A stretch of 64,000 nucleotides of DNA from CBDEGU01 sp965238045. GTDB taxonomy: Bacteria > Acidobacteriota > Terriglobia > Bryobacterales > UBA6623. This document shows positions 47,566-56,099 of the stretch, piece by piece (the first letter of the stretch is position 1; each line of letters begins with the position of its first letter). The DNA lies in the NCBI GenBank assembly GCA_965238045.1, contig CBDEGU010000012.1, positions 2,799,159-2,863,158 on the forward strand, written 5' to 3'. The position numbers were made by a program, and so were the translations under genes. A model generated the notes under the pieces. That model ran no database searches and was not told the DNA's origin. It saw only the letters and a program-made list of their open reading frames with translations.

Positions 47566-49013
47566 GAGATTGTCCCGAATCTAGTTGAAGGTGGAAGGGC
47601 GGCGGTTCTCAAGCCCGGTTCTCTGAGAGAATCGAGCAAACCTTTCACCACAAAGGAGAACCGCCGTGAAGAAACGATATCACATTCTGGATTCCGCGAA
47701 GCAACAGCCAGTCAGCCCCAACGACCTCACCCGCCTGCTCAGCCAAAACTCCCAACTCATGCTGCCCTTGGTTGAACTGGTCGAGCAGTGCCGCGGAGCC
47801 GTCGACGAGGTTATCGACGTCACCGGCCGCGCCGCCATTCAAGCCGTGCTGGAACTGTCGGCGCAGCAAGTTACCGGTGGAAAACTTTCCCAGCCCGGCA
47901 AGAAGCGCCGCGGCGATGTGGTCCGCTGGGGCCGCCAGCCCGGTCGCGTCAAGCTCAGCAACCGCAAACTGCGCGTCAGCAAACCCAGACTGCGCAAACG
48001 CTCCGGCGGCGAGGTCAAAGTGCCCGCTTACGAAGCGATGCAGGACGACGAACGCCTCGGCGCGCGCATGCTCGACATTCTGATGAAGGGCGTCTCGACG
48101 CGCAACTATGCCGGGGTGATTGGCGCAATGGCCGGCACGGCCGGGGTGTCGAAATCCGCCGTCAGCCGGGAGGCAGTCGAGGCCGCCGAAAAGAGCATCG
48201 ACGAAGTGCTCACGCGGCGCCTCGATGAGCTGGATCTGCTGGTGATCTACGTGGACGGTTTGATCTTCGCAGATCATGTAGTGCTTGCAGCGGTGGGCGT
48301 AGACCGTCGGGGCAACAAACATGTGCTGGGATTGCAGCACGCCGCCACTGAGAGCACAGCCGCCGCCGAAGACTTGCTGAGGGGCATGGTCGAGCGGGGA
48401 GTATCGACGGAGAAAAACAGGCTCTTCGTGCTCGATGGATCGAAGGCCCTGCGGGCGGCGGTGCGGCGGGTCTTCGGCAAAGTTCCGGTGCAGCGCTGCC
48501 GTGCTCACAAGCTGCGCAATGTCGTCGAGCGGCTGCCTAAGGCCGAGCGCGATCAGGCCAAAGCGGCGATCCGGGCCGCCTGGCGGCTGGGAGCCCAAGA
48601 TGGACAAGCGCGGCTGGAGAAGCTAGCCCAGTGGTACGAGGGTGACTGGCCCGAGGCGGCGGTGAGTTTGCGCGAAGGCATGGAGGAGTGTTTCACCATC
48701 AACCGCCTGGGTGCGCCGCCGTCGCTGCATCGCTGCCTGGCGACGACGAACATCGTCGAGTCTCCTAACGCCGGGGTGCGGCGGAGAACGCGGCGAGTGA
48801 CCCGCTGGAAGGACGCGGCCATGGTGTGTCGCTGGGCCACGGCTGCATTCCTCGATACCGAGAAAAGCTTCCGCAAGATCATGGGTTACAAGGATCTGTG
48901 GATGCTCGACGCCATCCTCAATCCGGCCAAGGCCACAGCAGCAAAGGCTGCCTAGTACAATGCTCTTTTACGCCGCCGCCCTACAAACCCTCAACTACGA
49001 TTGGGACACTCTC
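47566..49013 (+). mobile_element. IS256-family insertion sequence, left copy (1448 bp)
   Basis: Ends were placed by comparing the two copies in the window and by the 8-bp duplication TGGCCGAA on both sides. The imperfect terminal repeats begin GAGATTGTCCC (left) and GAGAGTGTCCC (right end, reversed), agreeing at about 20 of 26 positions. It contains one transposase gene. It lies directly in front of the ATG of the glucosyltransferase-like gene, whose A is the last base of the duplication. It differs from the right copy at three positions, all of them between 48198 and 48377. Confidence 0.95.
47666..48955 (+). CDS. IS256-family (mutator-type) transposase, left copy
   Basis: A 429-residue DDE transposase with Asp197 (VIYVDGLIFADH), Asp257 (LFVLDGSKALRAA) and Glu365 (TTNIVESPNAG), plus the family Cys-xx-His pair in VQRCRAHKLRNV (Cys278, His281). 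The ATG follows AAGGAGA. It moves the 1448-bp element by copy-paste or cut-paste transposition with 8-bp duplications. Identical to the copy at 58821-60110 except Arg215 (Gln there). Confidence 0.96.
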   Translation: MKKRYHILDSAKQQPVSPNDLTRLLSQNSQLMLPLVELVEQCRGAVDEVIDVTGRAAIQAVLELSAQQVTGGKLSQPGKKRRGDVVRWGRQPGRVKLSNRKLRVSKPRLRKRSGGEVKVPAYEAMQDDERLGARMLDILMKGVSTRNYAGVIGAMAGTAGVSKSAVSREAVEAAEKSIDEVLTRRLDELDLLVIYVDGLIFADHVVLAAVGVDRRGNKHVLGLQHAATESTAAAEDLLRGMVERGVSTEKNRLFVLDGSKALRAAVRRVFGKVPVQRCRAHKLRNVVERLPKAERDQAKAAIRAAWRLGAQDGQARLEKLAQWYEGDWPEAAVSLREGMEECFTINRLGAPPSLHRCLATTNIVESPNAGVRRRTRRVTRWKDAAMVCRWATAAFLDTEKSFRKIMGYKDLWMLDAILNPAKATAAKAA

Positions 49014-49021
49014 TGGCCGAA
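49014..49021. repeat. 8-bp target-site duplication, left IS256-type copy, right side
   Basis: TGGCCGAA; its last base is the A of the ATG at 49021. Confidence 0.9.
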
Positions 49022-49462
49022 TGAAAGAACATACAAGATACTACATCCTCATCGTCTCAACATTGATGATCTCCTACAGTGTGGTGATATCGGGCAACTA
49101 CGGTTTTCGTGATGATTATGTCTTTCTCGACTATGCTCAAACGAAGACTTCTCAAACTCTGATCGACTACACCGTATCTGGACGACCACTCGGTGGCCTG
49201 CTTGCATCCGCCGCATACACTCATGCCGAGGATGTGGCTGGTCTCTCCCGTGTGCGGTTCCTCGGACTGCTCGGACTCATCCTAGCCGCCCTCTGTCTGT
49301 ATCGGACTCTTGCGGCATCGGATTGTGACCGAACTGCCGCCGCTGTGCTTAGCACAACCGTTTTTCTAATGCCGCCCTTCCAGGTTTTCGCGGCCTGGGC
49401 TTGTTATGTTACAGCCGGATTCGCCATGGCCGCCGCGATGCTGGCGGCTTTTTTGGCGACCG

Positions 49463-49642
49463 GCAAGTCTTCGGCGGCGGCTGTGCTCTCAGTGGCGGCG
49501 TGCTGCAATCCCAGCACATGTTTGTTGCCCCGACGGTCTACGCCCACCGCTGCAAGCACTACATGATCTGCGAAGATCAAACCGTCCACGTAGATCACCA
49601 GCAGATCCAGCTCATCGAGGCGCCGCGTGAGCACTTCGTCGA
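49463..49642 (-). repeat. 180-bp inverted copy of internal IS256 transposase sequence
   Basis: Exactly reverse-complementary to 48198-48377 of the left IS256-type copy (all 180 positions), including the three bases by which that copy differs from the right one. No IS end and no target duplication. The insertion point sits in the 4-base loop side of a natural inverted repeat, CGACCG-GGTC-CGGTCG, in the uninterrupted gene. Confidence 0.97.
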
Positions 49643-50471
49643 GGTCCGGTCGTTTCGAATCAACGTTGCCTCGCTATGGCCTCGCTGCCTTGGCGTCTCT
49701 CATATTTGTTATGAGCGGAACCCTTTATCAACCGGCCGCGATGTTCTATTGGGTGTGGGTGTGCGTCTATTATGTGGTTCGCGCCAAGGTTCCCGGCCGC
49801 CTCCTGGGAGACGGCGGACGATTTCTCCTGGTTGGGGCAGCCGGAAATGCCGGTCTCTACCTGGTGCACCGCATTGCTGTCACGCAGTTGGCGTATGAGT
49901 CGGAACGGGCTCATCTCGCTACCGACTATGCGGCCAAAATGCAGTGGTTTTTTGAAGAGATGCTTCGGAGAGCGGCGGGACTCCATCTTATCAATAGTCC
50001 GGCCTGGGCCAGCGCGCTCATCGCGGCAGCGACGGTGGCTGGCCTGTGGTTTTATCTCGGGCGGCTGTTGCCCCGTTCCCGGTTCCTCCTGTTGGGTACT
50101 GCGTTGATAACATTGATCCTGGCCGCAGCGCCTAATTTGGCCACTGCCGAGAGCTGGGCATCCTGTCGTTCCATAAGTGCGCTCTGGGCGATCTGCTGCA
50201 TCCTGTCGTTTCTTGCTTTGCAGGGGTGGCTCAGCAAGGTTGTCCCACCCTCGATATCTGAACGCGTATGGCACGCCGTGCTCGTGTGCTTGCTAGTAGG
50301 CAGTGCGGTCCTGGCGTCAACGAACCTTGCCACTTATTTTGTTGTCCCGCAGGAGATCGAGGCCGCATATGTCGAATACCGTCTGTTGGCCCAACCGATC
50401 GACTCAACGACCACTGTAGCGGTGGTGCCGGGACACTGGTCGATCAGCCGCGCTCCGGGTGTTTACTATGA

Positions 50472-50480
50472 CGAATTCGG
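50472..50480. repeat. 9-bp IS5 target sequence, outer side of left copy
   Basis: CGAATTCGG; its reverse complement stands at 56091-56099 next to the inner side of the right copy. Confidence 0.9.
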
Positions 50481-51593
50481 GGCGCTGTTGCATGATTCAA
50501 CTGCGGCGCGAGTGGGGGCGCTTTTCCAACTTCTCGTTCAGGACACCACAGCGCAGGATTTCGGCCTACCCAGCTCGGCCATCCGGTTGAGGATGTGACA
50601 CCCGATCGCAACTTCTCTCCTTTGTGCCTTGCCGTGCCTCGCCTTCAATCCGCCTCCGAGCACGGACTTGTATCGGAAGAAGCTGTTTTCAACGCGCGCC
50701 TGCTGTCGGTAGCCCGACTCCTTCTGCCACTCTCGTCGCCCGACCTGGCGAATCCTCTCAAGAGCCGTGTCACGCTGCGCCCATGGGCCGTCCGTTGGCC
50801 CCGCCGACACCGCGGAGCGACGAGGGGGAATCACAATCACGACGTTCTCTGTACCGGCCGCGCTGAGTTGATCGTAGACTGACCTGTGGTCGTAGGCTCC
50901 GTCTGCGGTGAAACGCCGGATGGGAACCTCGATTGTGTCGAGAAGAGCAGGGAGTGTGGAGGCGTCGTCCCGGCTGCTCGCTGTGAGTTCGGCCGCCACA
51001 ATGAACCCCTCGGCATCCACCCCGATGTGCAGCTTCCGCCAATCCCGGCGTTTCTTTGATGCCTTGTGCTTGTGCGCGTTCCATTCGCCGCAACCCAGAA
51101 TCTTCAGCCCTGTGGAATCGACGATCAAGTCGATCGGGCCGTCATAGGATCGGGTCAGGGGCGGCACCGCAACGATTTGGTTCCGGCGCGAGAGTGTGGT
51201 GTGGTCCGGGGCCTTGAGGTTGAGGCCCATCAAGCGGAGCAGCGAGTCCAGGAACCCCTCGGTCTGGCGGAGCGGCAGGCTGAAGACGACCCGCAGCGTC
51301 AACGCGGTCCGGACCGCGAGGTTCGAGTACCGCCGCTGGCCTCCGCGAAGACCGTTCTTCGGTGGTACCCACGCGGCAATTGCATCCTCGCTCAGCCAGA
51401 TCGTGACGTCGCCGCGGCTCCTGAGGCCACGCTCGTACTCCCTCCAGTTCCGGATTCTGTACTTCTTCTTATACTGGCGGTTGACTCGGCTCGACTTCGC
51501 TGCGACCATGACGTTACCCCCGATCTCTATGATGGACTGGACCCCACCCCCGCCGCTAGCGTGCTCGCTTACACCGATTCATGCACCAACGCC
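50481..51593 (-). mobile_element. IS5-family (IS903-like) insertion sequence, left copy (1113 bp)
   Basis: Borders come from comparison with the inverted copy at 56100-57212. Terminal repeats are GGCGCTGTTGCATGATTC and GGCGTTGGTGCATGAATC (15 of 18 identical). The flanks of this copy do not match each other (CGAATTCGG left, AGGTCCATT right), so it is not a simple insertion. Both its ends cut genes. Confidence 0.94.
50538..51509 (-). CDS. IS5-family transposase, left copy
   Basis: A 323-residue DDE transposase: Asp131 (LIVDSTGLKILG), Asp203 (FTADGAYDHRSVYD) and Glu274 in RVENSFFRYKSVLGGGLKAR (the Y/R-E-K type C-terminal region of IS5/IS903). The N-terminal part contains YKKKYRIRNWREYERGLRSR and LPLRQTEGFLDSLLRLMG. 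Protein-identical to the copy at 56184-57155, so at least one copying event is recent. Confidence 0.95.
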   Translation of the reverse strand: MVAAKSSRVNRQYKKKYRIRNWREYERGLRSRGDVTIWLSEDAIAAWVPPKNGLRGGQRRYSNLAVRTALTLRVVFSLPLRQTEGFLDSLLRLMGLNLKAPDHTTLSRRNQIVAVPPLTRSYDGPIDLIVDSTGLKILGCGEWNAHKHKASKKRRDWRKLHIGVDAEGFIVAAELTASSRDDASTLPALLDTIEVPIRRFTADGAYDHRSVYDQLSAAGTENVVIVIPPRRSAVSAGPTDGPWAQRDTALERIRQVGRREWQKESGYRQQARVENSFFRYKSVLGGGLKARHGKAQRREVAIGCHILNRMAELGRPKSCAVVS

Positions 51594-51888
51594 AGGTCCA
51601 TTCACCATTCTGATCGGCGGAAAAGCGAACCTTCCAGACGTCTCCGTCAGGCGAGAGATGACCGTCGCCGGCGTAAAAACCAGGCACTGCGAACCTTCGG
51701 CCGTCGGGCGAGCGGAAGGTGACGTCCAGATGGATGCCGAAAGGATTCCGGGCGCCCAGCGACTCGGAGGCTGGTCCCTGAAAGGCGAGTTCGATCTTCC
51801 CCCAGCGATCGTAAGATTCGGGGCGATTCTGGCAAGACAAAAGAGCGAGCAGCAGGAGAGGAACGGCGCGGCGCGGCATTGCCGCCAA
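51594..51888 (-). pseudogene. DUF5060 lipoprotein, N-terminal fragment truncated by IS5
   Basis: From ATG 51888 (or 51879) the minus strand encodes a lipoprotein signal (LLLLALLSCQ, good lipobox LLSC) and a DUF5060 beta-sandwich (FGIHLDVTFRSPDGRRFAVP, VRFSADQNGEWTW). In complete proteins DUF5060 is followed by a glycoside-hydrolase-type catalytic domain (DUF4038/GH140-like) of several hundred residues. Here the frame meets the IS5 end after 98 codons and stops 11 codons inside it at 51556. The catalytic part is not found in the window, so it was probably deleted. Confidence 0.85.
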
Positions 51889-51993
51889 TGTAGCAAAAAG
51901 TCGGCGCCCCGCGGCTAACGGTAAGATGGAATCTGGCGGCCCGCGGTGCGTATGCTTCTCTTTGGGCCCGCTACATTCTTAGGAGGTATGACA

Positions 51994-52842
51994 ATGGCAC
52001 GAGATTACGGAAGGCAGGGTGAACTTGACGACGCTTTAGAGATGTTTCGAGGTTTCGCCGGTGGCAGGAAGGGCTTCATCAAGATCGCCATTGTGGTTGT
52101 GCTCGTCATCGTATTGATGAATTCTTTTGAAACGGTCGGCGCCGGCGAGCGCGGGGTCGTCTTCAGCAAGTTCGGAGGCGTGCAACAGGTCGTTCTCAGC
52201 GAAGGTCTGCAGTTCAAGATTCCCCTGATTGAAGACATCATTCAGATCGACGTCAAGATCCAAAAGGCCGAGACCGACGCCCCGGCCTCTTCCAAGGATT
52301 TGCAGATGGTCTCGTCCCGGATCGCGCTGAACTATCACGTCGAACCGGACCAGGCCAGCAGCGTGTATCAGGACGTGGGACTGGCGTACAAGACACGAAT
52401 CATCGACCCAGCCGTGCAAGAGTCCATGAAGGCGGCGACCGCTGAATTCACCGCGGAGGAATTGATTACCCGCCGCAACGAAGTGTCCTTGCGGATCAAG
52501 GAGAGGCTCAGCGAGCAACTGCTGGCGCGCAACATCATCGTTGACGAATTCAGTATCATCGACTTCAATTTTTCGCCAGTATTCAATGAGGCGATCGAAG
52601 CCAAGCAGAGCGCCGAGCAGGCCGCGCTGAAAGCGGAGAGAGACCTGGACCGCATCAAGGTGGAAGCAGAGCAGCAGATCACCGCCGCGCGCGCGGAGGC
52701 CGAAGGTCAGCGGTTGCAGCGGGAAACCATCACCCCGGCACTCCTGCAATTGCGCGCGATCGAGAAGTGGAACGGTATTTTGCCGCAAGTCACCGGCGGG
52801 GCGACTCCGTTCATCGACCTTAAGGGCATGGGCAGCAGGTAG
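51994..52842 (+). CDS. SPFH/prohibitin-family membrane protein
   Basis: A 282-residue protein; the ATG at 51994 is 7 bp after a perfect AGGAGG (51981-51986), better placed than the ATG at 51988. One N-terminal membrane helix (about 28-42, GFIKIAIVVVLVIVL) is followed by a prohibitin-type SPFH domain (VGAGERGVVFSKFGGVQQVV, EGLQFKIPLIEDI) and a C-terminal coiled coil with Ala/Glu/Lys/Gln repeats. Such proteins form large membrane-attached rings that organise proteases or membrane domains. It stands alone inside the inverted segment. Confidence 0.92.
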   Translation: MARDYGRQGELDDALEMFRGFAGGRKGFIKIAIVVVLVIVLMNSFETVGAGERGVVFSKFGGVQQVVLSEGLQFKIPLIEDIIQIDVKIQKAETDAPASSKDLQMVSSRIALNYHVEPDQASSVYQDVGLAYKTRIIDPAVQESMKAATAEFTAEELITRRNEVSLRIKERLSEQLLARNIIVDEFSIIDFNFSPVFNEAIEAKQSAEQAALKAERDLDRIKVEAEQQITAARAEAEGQRLQRETITPALLQLRAIEKWNGILPQVTGGATPFIDLKGMGSR

Positions 52843-52985
52843 ACGCGCGGATTTCCGCGTGCCGGCGAGAGGCCGGGGACCGTGCTTGGCGCCGTCCCCG
52901 ATCTCTTTACAACCCCTGACGGCCGCGGCGCCGTTTGGGTTTGATAAACTCCCTGTTTGCGGGGGCCATCGAAAGGAGATACGCA

Positions 52986-53993
52986 ATGAGCCGGCCGGTA
53001 ACTCTTTTCACGGGACAGTGGGCGGACCTGCCCTTGGAGGTACTGGCCGAAAAGGCCGCCTCCTGGGGATACGACGGTCTGGAACTGGCCTGCTGGGGCG
53101 ACCATATGGACGTCTTCCGGGCCGCCGATGACCTCGAATATTGCACGCAGCGGAAAGCGATTCTCGACAAGCACGGTCTGCGGCTCTTTGCCATTTCCAA
53201 CCACCTGGCGGGCCAGCTTGTTTGCGATCCCAATAACGACAGCCGCTCCGACGGCTTTGCGCCAGCCGACTGCGCCGGCGACCCGGAGAAGAAGCGCGCC
53301 TGGGCCGTCAAGGCCGTGAAAGCCACGGCGCACGCGGCGCGGAACCTCGGTCTCAAGGTCGCCAATGGCTTCACGGGCTCTTCCATCTGGCATATGCTCT
53401 ACAGCTTTCCTCCGGTGGCGGATTCGACGATCGACGAAGGCTTCGCCTATTTCGCCGAGATGTGGAACCCGATTCTCGATGTCTACGACGAGTGCGGCGT
53501 GCGGTTCGGACTGGAGGTGCACCCGACCGAAATCGCCTTCGATATCGTTACGGCCAAGCGGGCGATCGAGGCAGTCGGCGGGCGCGAAGCGTTTGGTTTC
53601 AATTTCGATCCGAGCCACCTGCATTGGCAAATGGTCGATCCGGTTGTATTCTTGCGGGAGTTTTCCGATCGCATCTATCACGTTCACATGAAAGATGCCG
53701 CCTTGCAGTTGAATGGGCGGACAGGGATTCTCGGCTCACACCTGAACTTCGGCCATCCCGGCCGCGGCTGGGACTTCCGGTCGCTGGGTCATGGCGGCGT
53801 GAACTTCGAGGAGATCATCCGGGCGCTGAACCATATCGGTTATCGGGGACCGCTCTCGATCGAGTGGGAAGACAGCGGGATGGATCGCGAGCACGGCGCC
53901 AAGGAAGCGTGTGAGTTCACCAAAAAGGTGGATTTTGCGCCCTCCTCGCTTGCCTTTGACGCGGCCTTTGCGGAGCAGGAACACAGGGACTAG
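52986..53993 (+). CDS. Sugar phosphate isomerase/epimerase family TIM-barrel protein
   Basis: A 335-residue xylose isomerase-like barrel; ATG at 52986 follows AAGGAGA. Metal-site motifs include GLEVHPTEIAFDI, FNFDPSHLHWQM and YHVHMKDAA, with the final IEWED. It belongs with inosose dehydratase/2-keto-myo-inositol isomerase-type proteins that handle sugars or cyclitols. It is followed by a second barrel protein 24 bp downstream, so the two are co-transcribed. No signal peptide. Confidence 0.9.
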   Translation: MSRPVTLFTGQWADLPLEVLAEKAASWGYDGLELACWGDHMDVFRAADDLEYCTQRKAILDKHGLRLFAISNHLAGQLVCDPNNDSRSDGFAPADCAGDPEKKRAWAVKAVKATAHAARNLGLKVANGFTGSSIWHMLYSFPPVADSTIDEGFAYFAEMWNPILDVYDECGVRFGLEVHPTEIAFDIVTAKRAIEAVGGREAFGFNFDPSHLHWQMVDPVVFLREFSDRIYHVHMKDAALQLNGRTGILGSHLNFGHPGRGWDFRSLGHGGVNFEEIIRALNHIGYRGPLSIEWEDSGMDREHGAKEACEFTKKVDFAPSSLAFDAAFAEQEHRD

Positions 53994-54017
53994 CGGAAGG
54001 AGGCTTATCATCCGGCT

Positions 54018-54935
54018 ATGATCAACTCGACGCGGCGTGAACTGCTTTGCTGGGCAGCCATGGCGGGAGCGGCGACGAAACTTCCCGCCGCCCAGCTCTC
54101 GCAATTTCGGCTGGGCATTACGACCGATGAGATCGACGACGATCTGCTGACGGCCATCAAATTCATCAAGCGGTTCGGCCTGCGCTACGCCGAGATTCGC
54201 GGGTTGTGGGGCAAGTACAACACTTCACAGCCGGTGGAGAAGGTGCGGGAAGCGCGCCGGCTTCTTGACGAGCATGGGCTGAAAACCGCGATCCTCGACA
54301 CCGGCTTTTTCAAGGTGCCGCTGCCGGCCGAGGACGCCGAGGGCAACCGCAGGCTCGATGTACAATGGGCGCTGCTCGACCGGGCGATCGAGCGCGCGCG
54401 GATCCTGGGGACGGATAAGGTTCGGGCCTTTGCTTTTACCTTTTCTAAGGACGGCGAGCCGGACAAGAAGCACTATCCTCGCATCGCCGAACTCTTGCGG
54501 GAAGCGACTCAGCGCGTCAAGGCGGCGAAGTTGCGGCTGGCGCTCGAAAACGTGGGCGGAAGCTACGTGTCGAGAGCGTCGGAGCTGCGAGATATCCTCG
54601 CCGCCGTTCCCGACGATTCGTTCGGCGCCATCTGGGAGCCGAACAACTCGGCCCGCTCAGGCGGCGCCGCCTTTCCGGAAGGGTACCGGATGATCGACCC
54701 GGCGCGGATCTTCCACGTGCATCTGCGTGACTATTGCCGCGTGTCTTCCGGCGGGCTGGAGTGGTGCGGCGTCGGTGAGGGAGAGTTCGACCACGCCGGC
54801 CAATTCCGGGCGCTGCTCACCGACGGCTACAAGGAAACCCTCTCGCTCGAGACACATTTCAAAATCGACGGCAGCAAGATGAAGGCGAGTGAGTTTTCGA
54901 TGAAGGGTTTGCTGGCGGCCATCGAGAAGGCTTGA
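54018..54935 (+). CDS. Sugar phosphate isomerase/epimerase family protein with Tat-like signal
   Basis: A 305-residue xylose isomerase-like barrel protein. The N-terminus STRRELLCWAAMAGAATKLP looks like a Tat signal. Barrel motifs: GLRYAEIRGLW, LRLALENVGGSY, FGAIWEPNNSA, IFHVHLRDYC and ETLSLETHFK. It shares a transcript with the cytoplasmic-looking paralogue at 52986-53993; one member exported and one not suggests successive steps on an imported sugar. Substrate unknown. Confidence 0.88.
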   Translation: MINSTRRELLCWAAMAGAATKLPAAQLSQFRLGITTDEIDDDLLTAIKFIKRFGLRYAEIRGLWGKYNTSQPVEKVREARRLLDEHGLKTAILDTGFFKVPLPAEDAEGNRRLDVQWALLDRAIERARILGTDKVRAFAFTFSKDGEPDKKHYPRIAELLREATQRVKAAKLRLALENVGGSYVSRASELRDILAAVPDDSFGAIWEPNNSARSGGAAFPEGYRMIDPARIFHVHLRDYCRVSSGGLEWCGVGEGEFDHAGQFRALLTDGYKETLSLETHFKIDGSKMKASEFSMKGLLAAIEKA

Positions 54936-55002
54936 GTTCCGAGTCTCCGCCGGGCCTCCGCGCGGCGACGGAACAGCGATCTCGCCAGCAAAGACACTCG
55001 CC

Positions 55003-55728
55003 TTAGCCCGGGTGATCCTCCAGCGCTTGAGTCATGACTTTTCGCACTTCGGCCATGAGTTGGGTGCGATCTTGCAAGGTCATTCCGGTGGTCGGAACCG
55101 GGGGGTGAAACACGAGCCTCACCTCGCCGGGCTGGATGGCGAGACTGCCTTTGGTCATCAGGTCACGCGTACCGTGTATCGTTATCGGCACCACGGGGAC
55201 TTGGGCGTCGATGGCGATGGAAAACGGTCCCGGGCGGAAAGCGAGCAGTTCGCCTCCGGGGCCGCGCGTGCCTTCGGGAAAGATCAGCAGCGAAGTTCCG
55301 GCAAGGAGCGTAGCGACACTCGTCTCCAGGGCCTTGCGCCGCGACTCGCGGTCACGCCGGTCGACATAGATGAACCCTCCCATGCCCATGACGTAACCCA
55401 GCACGGGAATTCTCCCCAGCGATTGTTTCAGAATCACCGCAACCCGCGGCAGCGATGAAAACAGCACGGGCGGGTCGACATTGCTGACGTGATTACAGAC
55501 GAAGACGCAAGTCGGGTGCTCCAGCGCACGTTCTTCATGAACCTTGTTGACCCGCAGGCCAGCGAGCCGAACTGCCGCGCCGGCACCGAATCGGGCCATC
55601 GCGTAGATGGGGCCGATGTCACCGATCATCAACGTCAGAGGGACGAAAACCGCCGCGACGACTACGACGTAGAGTGCCAGAAGAGGGTAAACAAGCAGGA
55701 CATCTCGCAGAAGGGCCAAGAACGTCAT
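55003..55728 (-). CDS. plsC: 1-acyl-sn-glycerol-3-phosphate acyltransferase (PlsC-like)
   Basis: A 241-residue membrane acyltransferase with an N-terminal hydrophobic region (about 5-40). Motif I is CNHVSNVDPPVLF (His80...Asp85), and motif III is FPEGTRGPGGELLAFRPG. It acylates lysophosphatidic acid to phosphatidic acid in phospholipid synthesis. It is convergent with the isomerase pair. Confidence 0.92.
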   Translation of the reverse strand: MTFLALLRDVLLVYPLLALYVVVVAAVFVPLTLMIGDIGPIYAMARFGAGAAVRLAGLRVNKVHEERALEHPTCVFVCNHVSNVDPPVLFSSLPRVAVILKQSLGRIPVLGYVMGMGGFIYVDRRDRESRRKALETSVATLLAGTSLLIFPEGTRGPGGELLAFRPGPFSIAIDAQVPVVPITIHGTRDLMTKGSLAIQPGEVRLVFHPPVPTTGMTLQDRTQLMAEVRKVMTQALEDHPG

Positions 55729-55912
55729 TGTGGTCTCTTACGTTGGGCCGCGCAACTGTCTCGCCGACGCACCCCCTGCAAATGCGATGCCAAATGAACG
55801 AATCTCGCGGCGCCGGTTCACGGTTCGCGAGTCGCCTCCGACGGCTGGCTGATTCTCATTCGCGAACTGGATGAACGGAGGGAAAGAAAGGATCACGACT
55901 CCAAATCGAACT

Positions 55913-56099
55913 TCAGCGCAGCGCCGAAGGAACCAATTCCCGCATGTCAATGAGGAGTTCGCCCTCTCCGAGGCCGCCCATCTGCTCAACGTCCATAATG
56001 CGAACCTGACCCTCCCAGCCCGGGCGAAATTTTCGGAGCGCCACTCTCACAATCGAGCGAGAACCCCAGGTTGTTGAACCCGAACTTACGCCGAATTCG
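55913..56099 (-). pseudogene. Displaced 3' end of the GtrII-like glucosyltransferase gene
   Basis: Reading from 56099 down to the stop at 55913-55915 gives EFGVSSGSTTWGSRSIVRVA and on to MRELVPSALR then TGA. The left piece of the gene ends VYYDEFG at 50480, and the 9-bp sequence CGAATTCGG stands at both borders. Joining the pieces with one copy of that sequence keeps the frame. The fragment has no start of its own and is preceded by the IS5 copy. Confidence 0.88.
56091..56099. repeat. 9-bp IS5 target sequence (inverted), inner side of right copy
   Basis: CCGAATTCG, the reverse complement of CGAATTCGG at 50472-50480 (9 of 9). This is the second copy of one target duplication. Confidence 0.9.

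Larger units (their letters stand above)
49021..50480 (+). pseudogene. GtrII-like membrane glucosyltransferase, 5' part, broken by an insert and truncated by IS5
   Basis: ATG at 49021 opens a polytopic membrane protein (YYILIVSTLMISYSVVISGN, FRDDYVFLDYA, SGRPLGGLLASAAY) resembling the GtrII glucosyltransferase-domain family that decorates O-antigen. The frame is interrupted by a 180-bp inverted transposase piece (49463-49642) that brings a TGA at 49564. Removing it joins AAFLATG to SGRFESTLPRYGLAALAS in frame. The gene is then cut at 50480 by an IS5-type element. Its missing end is at 55913-56099 on the other strand; the restored gene has 486 codons including stop. It may have modified surface polysaccharide; now inactive. 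Confidence 0.85.

Noticed and set aside
47215..47775. Possible gene before the left IS256 copy
   Set aside because: No recognisable content, no ribosome site, and the frame ends inside the IS.
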